A stretch of DNA of 44,848 bases from CBCPMX01 sp965120355 (GTDB lineage Bacteria > Bacillota > Clostridia > Oscillospirales > Oscillospiraceae): the NCBI GenBank assembly GCA_965120355.1, contig CBCPMX010000121.1:1-44848 (forward strand). Direction: 5' to 3'. Below, in pieces: positions 7,807-19,903 of the stretch. A program made the position numbers and the translations under genes. Position 1 is the stretch's first letter. Each line of letters opens with the position of its first letter. A model generated the notes under the pieces. That model was not told the origin of the DNA, ran no database searches, and worked only from the letters and a program-made list of their open reading frames with translations.

Positions 7807-9462
7807 TTGGCGGATTATCAGGCGCTGTATCGAAAATACCGCCCGAAAACCTTTGACGAGGTGGTGGGACAGCGGGCCATTACCGATACGCTGAAAAAGC
7901 AGACCCAGACCGGGAAACTGTCTCATGCGTATCTGTTCACGGGCAGCCGCGGCACTGGCAAGACCACCTGCGCAAAAATTCTCAGTAAAGCTGTCAACTG
8001 CGAAAATCCACAGGACGGCAATCCCTGCAACCAGTGCGCCGCCTGCCGCGGCATTGACGCCGGCTCCGTGCTGGACGTGCTGGAGATTGACGCCGCCTCC
8101 AACAGCGGTGTGGACCATGTCCGCGCCCTGCGGGACGACGCGGTCTACACCCCGTCAGAAGTGAAAAAGCGGGTCTATATCATCGACGAGGCGCATATGC
8201 TGTCCGGTTCCGCCTTCAACGCCCTGCTGAAGATCATTGAGGAGCCGCCGCCCCACCTGATGTTCATTCTGGCCACCACCGAGCTGCACAAGGTGCCGGC
8301 GACGATCCTGTCCCGCTGCCAGCGGTTTTCCTTCCGCCGGATTTTGCCGGAGGACATCACCCGGCGGCTGCAATATGTAGCCTACCAGGAGGGAATTGAC
8401 CTGACCGATGAGGGAGCGCGGCTGCTGGCCCGTCTGGCGGACGGCGGCCTGCGGGACGCCCTGAGCCTGCTGGATCAGTGCGCGTCGGCCATCACCGGTA
8501 TCGTGGATCCGGACGCCATCTACGGCGTGTTGGGGCTGGCCGGGGACAAAAATGCGGCGGCGTTTATGCAGGCCATTGCAAACAAAGATGCCAAAGCGGC
8601 GCTGACGCTGTTCCAGCGGCTGTATGACGCCGGCAAGGATGTGGCGGCTGTGCTGGACGAGCTGTGCAGCCTGTCCCGGGATCTGCTGCTTTTGAAAACA
8701 GCGCCGGGCGCGGCCATGTCCATGCTCAGCGGCGTATGCAGCGACGACGAAGCGCAGAATCTGGCGGGGATGCTGTCGGCAGGAGAGCTGCTGCGGATCA
8801 CCAAGCTCATCCAGGAAACGGCCTCCGGCTTTGCCAAAAGCGCCAACCGGCGCATCGACGCGGAGCTGTGCCTGATGCAGCTGTGTACGCCGGAGCTGAA
8901 TCTGGATCTGGAGGCGCTCAACGCCCGTTTGAGCCGTCTGGAGGAAAAGCTGGCGGCAGGGCTCTATTCCGTGCCTGCGGCGCCGCAGCCCAAAGCCGCT
9001 CCGGAGGATGCCGGCCCGCCTCCCTGGGAGGATGCCGGCGCGCCGCCTCCGTCCTGCGGCGCGGAGCCGGATGCGCCGGAACGCCGGGCCCCGCAGCCGG
9101 ACCGGCCCGCCCGGGCTGCGGAGGACGAGACGCCGCCCGGCTTTTGGCCGGATCTGGTGTCCGCGCTCCGGGCGGAATTGAAGCCGCCGGTGTCCGGAAT
9201 GTTCGTGTCTTCCGGCGGGCCGGTGGAGGGACTTGTGCAGGGGGATACCCTGCTGCTGGTGGCCAGGGAGAACTTTTCCCTGCGGATCATCGACAAGCCG
9301 GAGGTGCTGGAGCTGGCCGCTGCCAAGGCGTCGGCTCTGCTGGGCCGTCCGGTGCGGGCCAAAGCGGTGCTGCCGGGCCAAACGGGAGGCCGGCAGGAAA
9401 CAGACCCCTTTCAGGAGCTGCTGGAGTTTGGCCGGCAGCACGACAATATCAAAATTCAGTGA
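7807..9462 (+). CDS. dnaX: DNA polymerase III subunit gamma/tau DnaX
   Basis: Clamp-loader ATPase of the replisome, 551 residues. The N-terminal AAA+ module carries Walker A GSRGTGKTT, a zinc-binding cysteine cluster (CENPQDGNPCNQCAAC) and DEAHMLS (Walker B), then a sensor 1 region and SRC arginine finger (ILSRCQRF). A Pro/Ala-rich linker from about residue 395 leads to a tau-type C-terminal region. I prefer the TTG at 7807. It lies 6-9 bases after GGAGGTG and gives the usual DYQALYRKYRP opening, whereas the GTG at 7798 overlaps the Shine-Dalgarno itself. It is first in the dnaX-ybaB-recR cluster, whose genes are closely spaced. No clear slippery site for a gamma form was found. Confidence 0.96.
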   Translation: MADYQALYRKYRPKTFDEVVGQRAITDTLKKQTQTGKLSHAYLFTGSRGTGKTTCAKILSKAVNCENPQDGNPCNQCAACRGIDAGSVLDVLEIDAASNSGVDHVRALRDDAVYTPSEVKKRVYIIDEAHMLSGSAFNALLKIIEEPPPHLMFILATTELHKVPATILSRCQRFSFRRILPEDITRRLQYVAYQEGIDLTDEGARLLARLADGGLRDALSLLDQCASAITGIVDPDAIYGVLGLAGDKNAAAFMQAIANKDAKAALTLFQRLYDAGKDVAAVLDELCSLSRDLLLLKTAPGAAMSMLSGVCSDDEAQNLAGMLSAGELLRITKLIQETASGFAKSANRRIDAELCLMQLCTPELNLDLEALNARLSRLEEKLAAGLYSVPAAPQPKAAPEDAGPPPWEDAGAPPPSCGAEPDAPERRAPQPDRPARAAEDETPPGFWPDLVSALRAELKPPVSGMFVSSGGPVEGLVQGDTLLLVARENFSLRIIDKPEVLELAAAKASALLGRPVRAKAVLPGQTGGRQETDPFQELLEFGRQHDNIKIQ

Positions 9463-9547
9463 CATCCATCCGGAGACGGCGGCGGTGCCTGTTGGAGCAG
9501 ATCTGGCGGGCGTGCCAAGATTGTGGATTGTGTAAGGAGTGTACAAT

Positions 9548-9895
9548 ATGGCAAAAGGTTATCGCGGCGGCAACCCCATGGGCGGCGGCATGAATATGAA
9601 TATGATCAAGCAGGCGCAGAAAATGCAGCAGGACATGCTGAAAATGCAGGAGGAGCTGGAGTCCCGGGAGTACACCGCCACTGCCGGTGGCGGCGTAGTG
9701 TCCGCGTCGGTCAGCGGCAAGCGGGAGCTGATCAGCGTCACCATTGATCCGGAGGCCGTGGATCCGGACGATGTGGAAATGCTCCAGGACCTGGTGGTGG
9801 CTGCGGTCAACGAGGCGCTGCGCAAGGCTGAGTCCGAGGCCACGGCCAATATGCAGAAGCTGACCGGCGGCCTGAATTTGGGCGGCCTGTTCTGA
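9548..9895 (+). CDS. ybaB: YbaB/EbfC family nucleoid-associated protein
   Basis: A 115-residue DNA-binding protein of the YbaB/EbfC family, which forms dimers and binds the nucleoid. A Gly/Met-rich N-terminus (residues 4-16) is followed by a helix, MIKQAQKMQQDMLKMQEEL. The family core then follows: TATAGGGVVSASVSGKREL and DPDDVEMLQDLVVAAVNEA. The ATG has AAGGAG eight bases upstream. It sits between dnaX and recR, as in most bacteria, and recR begins three bases after its stop. Confidence 0.95.
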   Translation: MAKGYRGGNPMGGGMNMNMIKQAQKMQQDMLKMQEELESREYTATAGGGVVSASVSGKRELISVTIDPEAVDPDDVEMLQDLVVAAVNEALRKAESEATANMQKLTGGLNLGGLF

Positions 9896-9898
9896 GCC

Positions 9899-10498
9899 AT
9901 GCGATATTTTCCCGCGGCGCTGGATCAATTGACCGAGCAGTTTGCCCGCCTGCCCGGCATCGGGGCCAAGACGGCCCAGCGGCTGGCTTTCTATGTTCTG
10001 AGCCTGCCGGATGAGGAAGCCCAGGCGTTTGCCGACGCCATTATCACAGCCAAGCGGACGGTCCATACCTGCCCGGTGTGCCAGAATCTCACCGACGGAG
10101 CGCTGTGTTCCATCTGTGCGGATGAGGAACGGGACGGCTCTACGGTCTGTGTGGTGGCGGAACCCCGGGATGTGGTGGCCATGGAACGGGCCAGGGAGTA
10201 CCGGGGGAAGTACCATGTCCTCCATGGCGTCATCTCTCCGCTGAACCATGTGGGGCCGGACGACATCCGCATTCAGGAGCTGCTGGCCCGGGTCGCCCAG
10301 GGGGAGATCCAGGAGGTCATTATGGCAACCAACCCTGACACGGAGGGGGAGGCCACGGCCATGTATCTCAGCCGTCTGCTGCGGCCTTTCGGCGTCAAGG
10401 TGACGCGGCTGGCTTACGGGATCCCTGTGGGCAGTCAGCTGGAATATGCCGATGAAGTGACCCTGCTGCGGGCGCTGGAGGGCCGGCAGGAAATTTGA
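9899..10498 (+). CDS. recR: Recombination mediator RecR
   Basis: RecR, 199 residues, normal length. It acts with RecO/RecF to load RecA at gaps. It has an N-terminal helix-hairpin-helix (LPGIGAKTAQRLAFY), a four-cysteine zinc finger (CPVCQNLTDGALCSIC) and a Toprim domain starting near VCVVAEPRDVVAMERA with the NPDTEGEATA block. A C-terminal GSQLEYADEVTL motif follows. It starts three bases after the ybaB stop with a weak Shine-Dalgarno, so it probably depends on translational coupling. A strong terminator follows. Confidence 0.97.
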   Translation: MRYFPAALDQLTEQFARLPGIGAKTAQRLAFYVLSLPDEEAQAFADAIITAKRTVHTCPVCQNLTDGALCSICADEERDGSTVCVVAEPRDVVAMERAREYRGKYHVLHGVISPLNHVGPDDIRIQELLARVAQGEIQEVIMATNPDTEGEATAMYLSRLLRPFGVKVTRLAYGIPVGSQLEYADEVTLLRALEGRQEI

Positions 10499-10522
10499 CA
10501 ATTTGACCGGAAGGCAAAAACC

Positions 10523-10563
10523 GCCCCCGGTGTCCGGCTTAGCTGGACACCGGGGGCATTTTG
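10523..10563. terminator. Bidirectional terminator between recR and purL
   Basis: A 13-bp perfect stem (GCCCCCGGTGTCC / GGACACCGGGGGC) has a 9-nt loop. It is followed by ATTTTGC on the plus strand and by GGTTTTTG on the minus strand. It ends both convergent operons. Confidence 0.93.
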
Positions 10564-10570
10564 CAGGCGC

Positions 10571-13500
10571 TTATTTAAAATAGGCTGCACCGCTTTCAAA
10601 CAGGGGTTGGAACCGGTCGCCGGGGATGTTGACGCCCACAAAGGGACCGCGGCGCTCCGTGTGGCCCATTTTGCCGAAGACCCGGCCGTCGGGGGAGAAG
10701 ATGCCCTCGATACACGCCATGGAGCCGTTGGGGTTGCAGTCGATATCCATAGTGGGCTGGCCCGTCAGGGGATGGACATACTGGGTGGCGACCTGGCCGT
10801 CCGCAATGAGCCGGTCGATGACGGCCTGGGGCCCCACAAAGCGGCCCTCGCCGTGGGAAATGGGAATGGTGTGCAGATCGCCCACCTGGGACTTCAGCAT
10901 CCAGGGGGATTGAACCGAGGCCACCCGGGTGGTGACATAGCGGGACTGGTGGCGGCCAATGAGGTTGTAGGTCAGAGTGGGGCAGCTGTCATCCATGGGG
11001 CGGATCTCGCCGTAAGGCACCAGCCCGAGCTTGATCAGCGCCTGGAAGCCATTGCAGATCCCCAGCATCAGCCCGTCCCGGTGCTTCAGCAGATCCATAA
11101 TGGCGTCGGACAGGGCGGGGGACCGGAGGAAGGAGGCAATGAACTTGCCGGAGCCTTCTGGTTCGTCGCCGCCGGAGAAGCCGCCGGGCAGAATGACCAT
11201 CTGGGCGCCGCGGATAGCGGCCTCCAATGCCTGGGCTGCCTGTGTCAGGCTCTCGGTGTCCAGGTTCCGGACCACCACGATCTCCGGGGTGATGCCGGCC
11301 CGGAGGCAGGCCTGGGCGGTGTCGTATTCGCAGTTGGTGCCGGGGAACACGGGAATCACGGCCTTGGGCTGGGCAAAATGGGCCTTTGCCACGATGGGCG
11401 CCCGCTTGTCACAGCGGATGGGCGCCACGGCCTGCTCCGTTCCCGCACGGGTGGGATAGACCTGTTCCAAAACACCTTCGTTCAGGGCCAGCAGCTCGGC
11501 AATGGAGGCGCTGTCGCCGCCAATGGTGATGGCAGGCTCCGCTGTGGTGACGCCGATGCGCTTGGCGCAGGGCAGGGACACCTCCTCCGTCAGCTCCGCC
11601 ACGATGCGGCCCGCGGCGGGGCCCCACCAGGGGGCGGCTTCGCTGTCTGCGGCAAAGCCGATGGCGTTGCCGAAAGACATCTGCATGACAGCCTCCGCCG
11701 CGCCGTGCTCCACGGCCCAGGCGGCCTTCACCTTGCCCTGGGTGTGGAGCGTATGGAAGGCGTCCCAGGCGGCCTTCAGGTCTTCGCCGCCCGATGTGCC
11801 GCCGAACAGATAGACCGGGTGCCCCGCTTCTTTGAACTCCGGGGAGAGAACCTGGTCCGCCTTGACAGGGGCGATGGCAAAGGAGATCAGGGTGGGGGGG
11901 ACGTCCAGATCCAGGAAGGAGCCGGACATGGAGTCCTTGCCACCGATGGCCGCGCGGCCGAAGGCCAGCTGCGCCCGCAGCGCCCCCAGCAGAGCGGCGA
12001 AGGGCTTGCCCCAGCGCTGGGGATCATTCCGCAGCTTTTCAAAGAACTCCTGGAAGGAGAGATATGCCTGCCTGTAGTCCCCACCGGCGGCCACCAGCTT
12101 GGCCAGGGACACGGCCACGGAGTTGTAGGCTCCGGTAAACGGATCCGCCGCCATTTGCTCCGGGTCAAAGCCCCAGGCCATGACGCTGGCCTGGTCCGTC
12201 TCCTGGCCCGGCAGCACCGGCAAAAGGGCGGCCATGGCTTGGGCAGGGGTACGCTGGGTCTTGCCGCCAAAGGGCATGAGCACGCTGCCGGCCCCAATGG
12301 AACCGTCGAACCGCTCCGTCAAGCCCCGGCGGGAGGCGCATTGCAGGCTGGCGGCCATTTCGCGCAGGGAGCCGCTGTGGAAGACGCCCAGTTTCGCGCC
12401 GCGAATGGTCTTTGTCTCCCCGGTCTCGGTGGAAATGGGCATCTCCACACTGTTCCGGTCAGGGACGGCCACGCTGGCGTGCTTCACGGCGCCGTTGGTG
12501 TTGAGGAACGCCCGGCTGAGGTCGGCAATGGTCTGGCCCTTCCAGGTCATCACCATACGGGGGCTTTCGGTGACCACGGCCACGGGATAGGCCTCCAGAT
12601 TCTCCGCCCGGGCGGCGGCCATGAAGGTTTCGGCGTCCTCGGGGGCCACCACTACAGCCATGCGCTCCTGGCTCTCGGAGATGGCCAGCTCCGTGCCGTC
12701 CAGCCCCTCATACTTTTTGCGCACGGCATCCAGATCGATCTGCAGGCCGTCGGCCAGCTCGCCAATGGCTACGGACACGCCGCCGGCGCCGAAGTCGTTG
12801 CAGCGCTTGATGAGGCGGGTCACATTGCCGTCGCGGAACAGCCGCTGAATTTTGCGCTCTTCCGGGGCGTTGCCCTTCTGAACCTCGGAGGCCATGGTGG
12901 ACAGAGATTTCTGGTTGTGGCTCTTGGAGGAACCGGTGGCCCCGCCAATGCCGTCCCGGCCGGTGCGGCCGCCCAGCAGAATCACCACGTCGCCGGGGGC
13001 GGGACGTTCCCGGCGCACATTTTCCGCCGGGGCGGCGCCCACCACTGCGCCGCACTCCAGGCGCTTGGCGATATAGCCTTCATGGTAGACCTCGGCCACA
13101 TGGCCGGTGGCCAGGCCGATCTGGTTGCCGTAGGAGGAATACCCCGCCGCCGCCGTCACCGCCAGCTTCCGCTGGGGCAGCTTGCCGGGGGTGGTTTGCG
13201 CCATGGGAACCCGGGGATCGCCGCCGCCGGTGACCCGCATGGCCTGGTGGACGTAGACCCGGCCCGACAGGGGGTCCCGGATGCACCCGCCGATGCAGGT
13301 GGCTGCGCCGCCGAAGGGCTCGATTTCCGTGGGATGGTTGTGGGTTTCGTTCTTGAACATCAGAAGCCAGGGCTCGTCCCGGCCGTCCACCTGGGCGTTG
13401 ACCCGGATGGAGCAGGCGTTGATCTCCTCGCTCTCGTCCAACTCCGGCAGCAGGCCCCGCTTTTTCAGGACCTTGGCGCCGATGGTGCCCACATCCATGA

Positions 13501-14317
13501 GGGTCTGGGGCCGGGCGGCGGCTTTTTCTTCGCCATAGACCTCCACCCGGGCGGCCAGATAGTCTTCATAGGCGGCCTGGACGCGGGGATCGTCGATCTG
13601 AATCTGCTCCAGGTGGGTGCCGAAGGTGGTGTGGCGGCAGTGGTCGGACCAATAGGTGTCTACCACCCGCACCTCAGTGATGGTGGGGTCGCGATGCTCC
13701 TCGTCCCGGAAATAGGTCTGTAAGAACTTCAAGTCGTCCAGATCCATGGCAAGGCCGTAGCCCTCCAGCACCTCCCGCAGGCCCGACTCGTCCAGGGCGG
13801 TGAAGCCCTCCAGCGTGGCCACCTGGGTGGGCATGGCGTAGGTCTGCTCCAGGGTTTCGGGCTTGTCCATGGAGGCTTCGCGGCATTCCACGGGGTTGAT
13901 GAGATAGCCGGCGATTTTAGCCCGGTCTTCCGCGGTCAGGTCGCCGAACAGGGCATAGACGGTGGCGGCGGAAACGGTGGGCCGTTCGCCGCAGGTCAAA
14001 AGCTGGATGCACTGGGCGCAGGAGTCAGCCCGCTGGTCATACTGACCGGGCAGGGCCTCCACGGCCAGCAGCACGGCCCCTGCCATGGGCGGCAGCTGCT
14101 CATCGTAGCAATCGTCCACCTGAGGCTCGGAGAAGACAATTTGCCGCGCCTGCCGGTAGGTGGCCTCGTCGATGCCCTGCGTGTCGTAGCGGTTAAACAG
14201 GCGCAGGCCCGTCAGGGCGGTGATGCCCAGCTGCTCCCGCAGGTCCCGCAGGACGCCGCTGGCCTCGACGGCAAACTCCCGCCGTTTTTCTGTGAAGCAT
14301 CTGTAAACGTGATTCAT
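10571..14317 (-). CDS. purL: Phosphoribosylformylglycinamidine synthase, single-chain PurL
   Basis: Fourth step of purine biosynthesis: ATP- and glutamine-dependent conversion of FGAR to FGAM. The 1248-residue chain carries a PurS-like N-domain, two AIRS-type synthetase halves (VVDTYWSDHCRHTTF, KNETHNHPTEIEPFGGA, later FGGTSGGEDL) and a C-terminal class I glutaminase (FPGTNCEYDTA, LGICNGFQ with the nucleophilic Cys, HGEGRFV). The start at 14317 is chosen for GGAGGAACAAGGAT directly upstream and for the conventional N-terminus. Longer in-frame extensions have no ribosome site. The other pur genes are not nearby. It lies 145 bp downstream of the lipoprotein gene on the same strand, without an evident promoter in the gap. 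Confidence 0.96.
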   Translation of the reverse strand: MNHVYRCFTEKRREFAVEASGVLRDLREQLGITALTGLRLFNRYDTQGIDEATYRQARQIVFSEPQVDDCYDEQLPPMAGAVLLAVEALPGQYDQRADSCAQCIQLLTCGERPTVSAATVYALFGDLTAEDRAKIAGYLINPVECREASMDKPETLEQTYAMPTQVATLEGFTALDESGLREVLEGYGLAMDLDDLKFLQTYFRDEEHRDPTITEVRVVDTYWSDHCRHTTFGTHLEQIQIDDPRVQAAYEDYLAARVEVYGEEKAAARPQTLMDVGTIGAKVLKKRGLLPELDESEEINACSIRVNAQVDGRDEPWLLMFKNETHNHPTEIEPFGGAATCIGGCIRDPLSGRVYVHQAMRVTGGGDPRVPMAQTTPGKLPQRKLAVTAAAGYSSYGNQIGLATGHVAEVYHEGYIAKRLECGAVVGAAPAENVRRERPAPGDVVILLGGRTGRDGIGGATGSSKSHNQKSLSTMASEVQKGNAPEERKIQRLFRDGNVTRLIKRCNDFGAGGVSVAIGELADGLQIDLDAVRKKYEGLDGTELAISESQERMAVVVAPEDAETFMAAARAENLEAYPVAVVTESPRMVMTWKGQTIADLSRAFLNTNGAVKHASVAVPDRNSVEMPISTETGETKTIRGAKLGVFHSGSLREMAASLQCASRRGLTERFDGSIGAGSVLMPFGGKTQRTPAQAMAALLPVLPGQETDQASVMAWGFDPEQMAADPFTGAYNSVAVSLAKLVAAGGDYRQAYLSFQEFFEKLRNDPQRWGKPFAALLGALRAQLAFGRAAIGGKDSMSGSFLDLDVPPTLISFAIAPVKADQVLSPEFKEAGHPVYLFGGTSGGEDLKAAWDAFHTLHTQGKVKAAWAVEHGAAEAVMQMSFGNAIGFAADSEAAPWWGPAAGRIVAELTEEVSLPCAKRIGVTTAEPAITIGGDSASIAELLALNEGVLEQVYPTRAGTEQAVAPIRCDKRAPIVAKAHFAQPKAVIPVFPGTNCEYDTAQACLRAGITPEIVVVRNLDTESLTQAAQALEAAIRGAQMVILPGGFSGGDEPEGSGKFIASFLRSPALSDAIMDLLKHRDGLMLGICNGFQALIKLGLVPYGEIRPMDDSCPTLTYNLIGRHQSRYVTTRVASVQSPWMLKSQVGDLHTIPISHGEGRFVGPQAVIDRLIADGQVATQYVHPLTGQPTMDIDCNPNGSMACIEGIFSPDGRVFGKMGHTERRGPFVGVNIPGDRFQPLFESGAAYFK

Positions 14318-14462
14318 ATCCTTGTTCCTCCCAAACAGCCGGCCAGCGCCGGCGAAAGGCCCTGTCCTTGGACGCTTTCGGCTGGCCGCTGCGATTTTAT
14401 GCTGAGCCGGAGGCGGGAATCCGTCTCCGGGAGCCGCGCTGGAAAAAGCGGTGCGTTGCCGG

Positions 14463-16145
14463 TTAATTTCCGTAGCACGAGATGCTGCCCAAATCATAGA
14501 AAATCGAGGACAGCGACGGGTTCAGACCCGAAATGGCCCCACGGGCCGTGTAAACAGCGCGCAGCTTAAACAGGACCGGGCACAGCAGCCCTTCGTCCAT
14601 GATTTTCACATACAGGTTGTAGAAGTTGCCGCTGTTTTCCAGACTCAGGGCGCACAGTTCCTGGACTTCTTCGTTGGTCATGCCGCCGTAGTTCAGGCTG
14701 CCATCCTGGGTGAAGAAGGACGTCAGATCGAAGTCCGCTGTCAGGCGGGCCTCGGCAAAGTACATGTCGAAGTTCCGGTTGTAGATGGCCGTCTGGTAGT
14801 CACTGCCGGAGCGCGCATCTACGGTGATGGCAAACCCTTCGGCATTGAGGGCATCCGCCAACAGCTGGGCAATGGCCACCCGTTGGGGATTGTCGGAGCA
14901 GACCAGGAGGGTTCCCTCCATTTTCTCGCCATATAACTCCAGGATCCCGTCGCCGTCACTGTCCCGCAGGTCTGTCTGCGAGATGGCCTGGCGGAAGCGC
15001 TCGGGATTATAGCTGTAGGTTTCCGCCAGACGGGTATCATACAGGTCGGAGTTGGGGCTTACAGGCAGCTCTGCCGCCAGGGCCATACTGTTGGCGTATT
15101 CCGAGACGATGGTCTGCCGGTCCACCAGGTAGGTAATCGCAGAGCGCACTTCCTCCTGGGAGAAGATGGGGCTGTCCATATTGAAGCCAAAGTACCACAT
15201 AATGGTGGTATCCTGGCTCCACAGCTCATAGTCGCTGTGGTAGGTGGCCGATCCCACGGCATTGGGGTCCGTCACCACCAGATCCAGCTCCCCCTGTTCA
15301 AACATGTCCCGCTGCTCCAACCCATCGGAAAAGGCGCGTAGTTCAATGCGGCGGAAGGGCCGCTCCGTGTCCTGCCACCAGTTGGGGGATTGGGTCAGAA
15401 TGGCCCCGTCGCCGGACAGAGCCAGTGTGTACGGCCCGGTGCCCACCGGGGAGGTGCTGCTGCCCGTGCCGCTGCGAACGATGGGGATGTCCAGCAGAAG
15501 CGGAAGATTCTCCATAGGGGTGGTCAGGGTGATGACCACCTGGTAGGTGGAGGTGGCCTCGATGGTGTCAATGTAAGTAAAGCGGGCGGCGTACATTTCA
15601 CTGTCCCGTGCCAGTTCCAGGGAATCTACCACATCTTCAGCCGTCAGAGCCGTGCCATCGGAGAAGGTGACGTCCTGCCGGATGGCGAAGGCATAGGTCA
15701 ATTCGTCATCGGAGATGGTGTAGTCCCGGCACAGCACCGGTTCGGCGGTGAATTCCGGCGTCACGGTGAAAAGCCCCTCATAAATCAGCGAGAAAAACGT
15801 AATATTGGCCAGAGAGTCGCAGGTAAAGGGATTCAAATCCGCGCCGGATTCCATGGGCAGGGTGAGTACGGCGGCCTGCTGGGCCTGAATGGTGTCGCCG
15901 GAAAAGCTGTCCGCTGTCTCTTCTGCTGCTTCCTCCGCTTCGGCAGTTTCGGAGGGCGCTGCGTCGGATGGGGGTTCATCTTCGGCTGTTTCGGCGTCCG
16001 CCGCTGCATCGGTTGTGGTATCGGCTGTTTCGTCGCTGCTGAACAGGAAAGAGCGGACCCGGTCCAAGTCCATCGAGCAGCCCGTCAGCAGCAGGCTCAT
16101 GGCCAGCAGCAGGGCCAGCAGCCGGCAGCGGTATCTCCGGCTCAT
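14463..16145 (-). CDS. Solitary peptide-type ABC substrate-binding lipoprotein (SBP family 5)
   Basis: A 560-residue extracytoplasmic solute-binding protein of the oligopeptide/nickel family. It has a signal peptide with lipobox LLTGC (lipidated C23). A very acidic Ala/Glu/Thr-rich linker (about 37-80) leads to the folded domain, with FTCDSLANITFFSLIYEGLF, TFSDGTALTAEDVVDSL and PNWWQD. It probably presents peptides or similar solutes at the cell surface. No permease or ATPase gene is adjacent, so it either serves a transporter elsewhere or acts as a sensor. The ATG overlaps the pgeF stop (ATGA), indicating translational coupling. Confidence 0.92.
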   Translation of the reverse strand: MSRRYRCRLLALLLAMSLLLTGCSMDLDRVRSFLFSSDETADTTTDAAADAETAEDEPPSDAAPSETAEAEEAAEETADSFSGDTIQAQQAAVLTLPMESGADLNPFTCDSLANITFFSLIYEGLFTVTPEFTAEPVLCRDYTISDDELTYAFAIRQDVTFSDGTALTAEDVVDSLELARDSEMYAARFTYIDTIEATSTYQVVITLTTPMENLPLLLDIPIVRSGTGSSTSPVGTGPYTLALSGDGAILTQSPNWWQDTERPFRRIELRAFSDGLEQRDMFEQGELDLVVTDPNAVGSATYHSDYELWSQDTTIMWYFGFNMDSPIFSQEEVRSAITYLVDRQTIVSEYANSMALAAELPVSPNSDLYDTRLAETYSYNPERFRQAISQTDLRDSDGDGILELYGEKMEGTLLVCSDNPQRVAIAQLLADALNAEGFAITVDARSGSDYQTAIYNRNFDMYFAEARLTADFDLTSFFTQDGSLNYGGMTNEEVQELCALSLENSGNFYNLYVKIMDEGLLCPVLFKLRAVYTARGAISGLNPSLSSIFYDLGSISCYGN

Positions 16146-16969
16146 AACGCGCCCTCCCCGTCTGGGAATTTGCCGATCAGCGCCGCCAGGGATCCCCGTT
16201 CCTGCCCCGACCGGCGGTGGGAGAAAAACAGCTCCGGCTGGCAGACGGTACACAGCTGACAGGTATCAATCTGCCCGTCGGGCACCCCGGCCAGCTGCAG
16301 CCAGGTGCGGTTGAGGGCCTTCAGGTCCACATGGTATTTGGGACCCTTGACTGTGATGGCGGGCTTTGCCGCCTCGCCCAGGGCCGACACCATGGCCTCC
16401 GGCACGTCGGCGTCGGTCTCAAAGCAGCACTGGCCGATGCACGGGCCGATGGCAGCGTGAATCTGGGCCGGATCCGCCCCATAGGCGGCGGCCATCGCTT
16501 CCACGGTTTTTTTCACAATGCCCAGAGCCGTGCCCCGCCAGCCGGAGTGGACGGCGGCGACGGCGCCGGAGGCGCGGCAGTGGAGCAGGATGGTACAGCA
16601 GTCGGCGCTGAACGCCGCCAGCATCACGCCGCTGTCATTGGTCATCAGGGCGTCGCAGTCCAGATCCACTGGACGGAACAGGCCCAAGCCCCGGTCTGCC
16701 CGAGTCACGGCCCGCACCGCGTCGGAGTGGACCTGGCAGGTAAACACCGTATCCTCCGGCTGGAAGCCTATGGCGCCGCCGAGAATTTCGTAATTTTGCA
16801 GGACATTTTCCCGCGTGTCGCCCCGCAGCCCCAGGTTCAGGGAGGCACGGCTCCCCTGGCTGACACCGCCCTGCCGGGTGGAAAAGCAGTGACGCAGGCC
16901 GGGGCTGTCCAGCAGGGAGCTGGTCAGGTAAACCAACGATCCTTGTTGATGTTGTTGAAACAATGGCAA
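16142..16969 (-). CDS. pgeF: Peptidoglycan editing factor PgeF (YfiH/DUF152, laccase-like)
   Basis: A 275-residue multicopper-polyphenol-oxidase-like protein of the YfiH/PgeF family. Family members have been reported as purine nucleoside-active enzymes or as editing factors that keep D-Ala-containing precursors correct. Signature motifs are FSADCCTILL, VHSGWRGTALGIV and AIGPCIGQCCFE, with the metal-binding His/Cys residues present. The ATG at 16969 is preceded by an AGGAGG-like site. It is translationally coupled by a 4-base overlap to the downstream binding lipoprotein, an unusual partner. Confidence 0.9.
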   Translation of the reverse strand: MPLFQQHQQGSLVYLTSSLLDSPGLRHCFSTRQGGVSQGSRASLNLGLRGDTRENVLQNYEILGGAIGFQPEDTVFTCQVHSDAVRAVTRADRGLGLFRPVDLDCDALMTNDSGVMLAAFSADCCTILLHCRASGAVAAVHSGWRGTALGIVKKTVEAMAAAYGADPAQIHAAIGPCIGQCCFETDADVPEAMVSALGEAAKPAITVKGPKYHVDLKALNRTWLQLAGVPDGQIDTCQLCTVCQPELFFSHRRSGQERGSLAALIGKFPDGEGAL

Positions 16970-17125
16970 CCTCCTGTTGTGCGCAAGCGGAACCGGCAGG
17001 GCCGGCTCCAGGGACGGTCCGGAAACACGGCGTCATCCGGTGAGAACGGTCGGGAGAAAGCGTTGGACGCAAGATCGGAGTTGCGTCAGCCGCCCGTCCC
17101 ACAGCCGAAGATGCGCGGGTATTTC

Positions 17126-19903
<2,778 letters not shown>

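Noticed and set aside
10607..13723. Long open frame antisense to purL
   Set aside because: Shadow of the PurL coding strand; Gly/His-rich with no recognisable domain.
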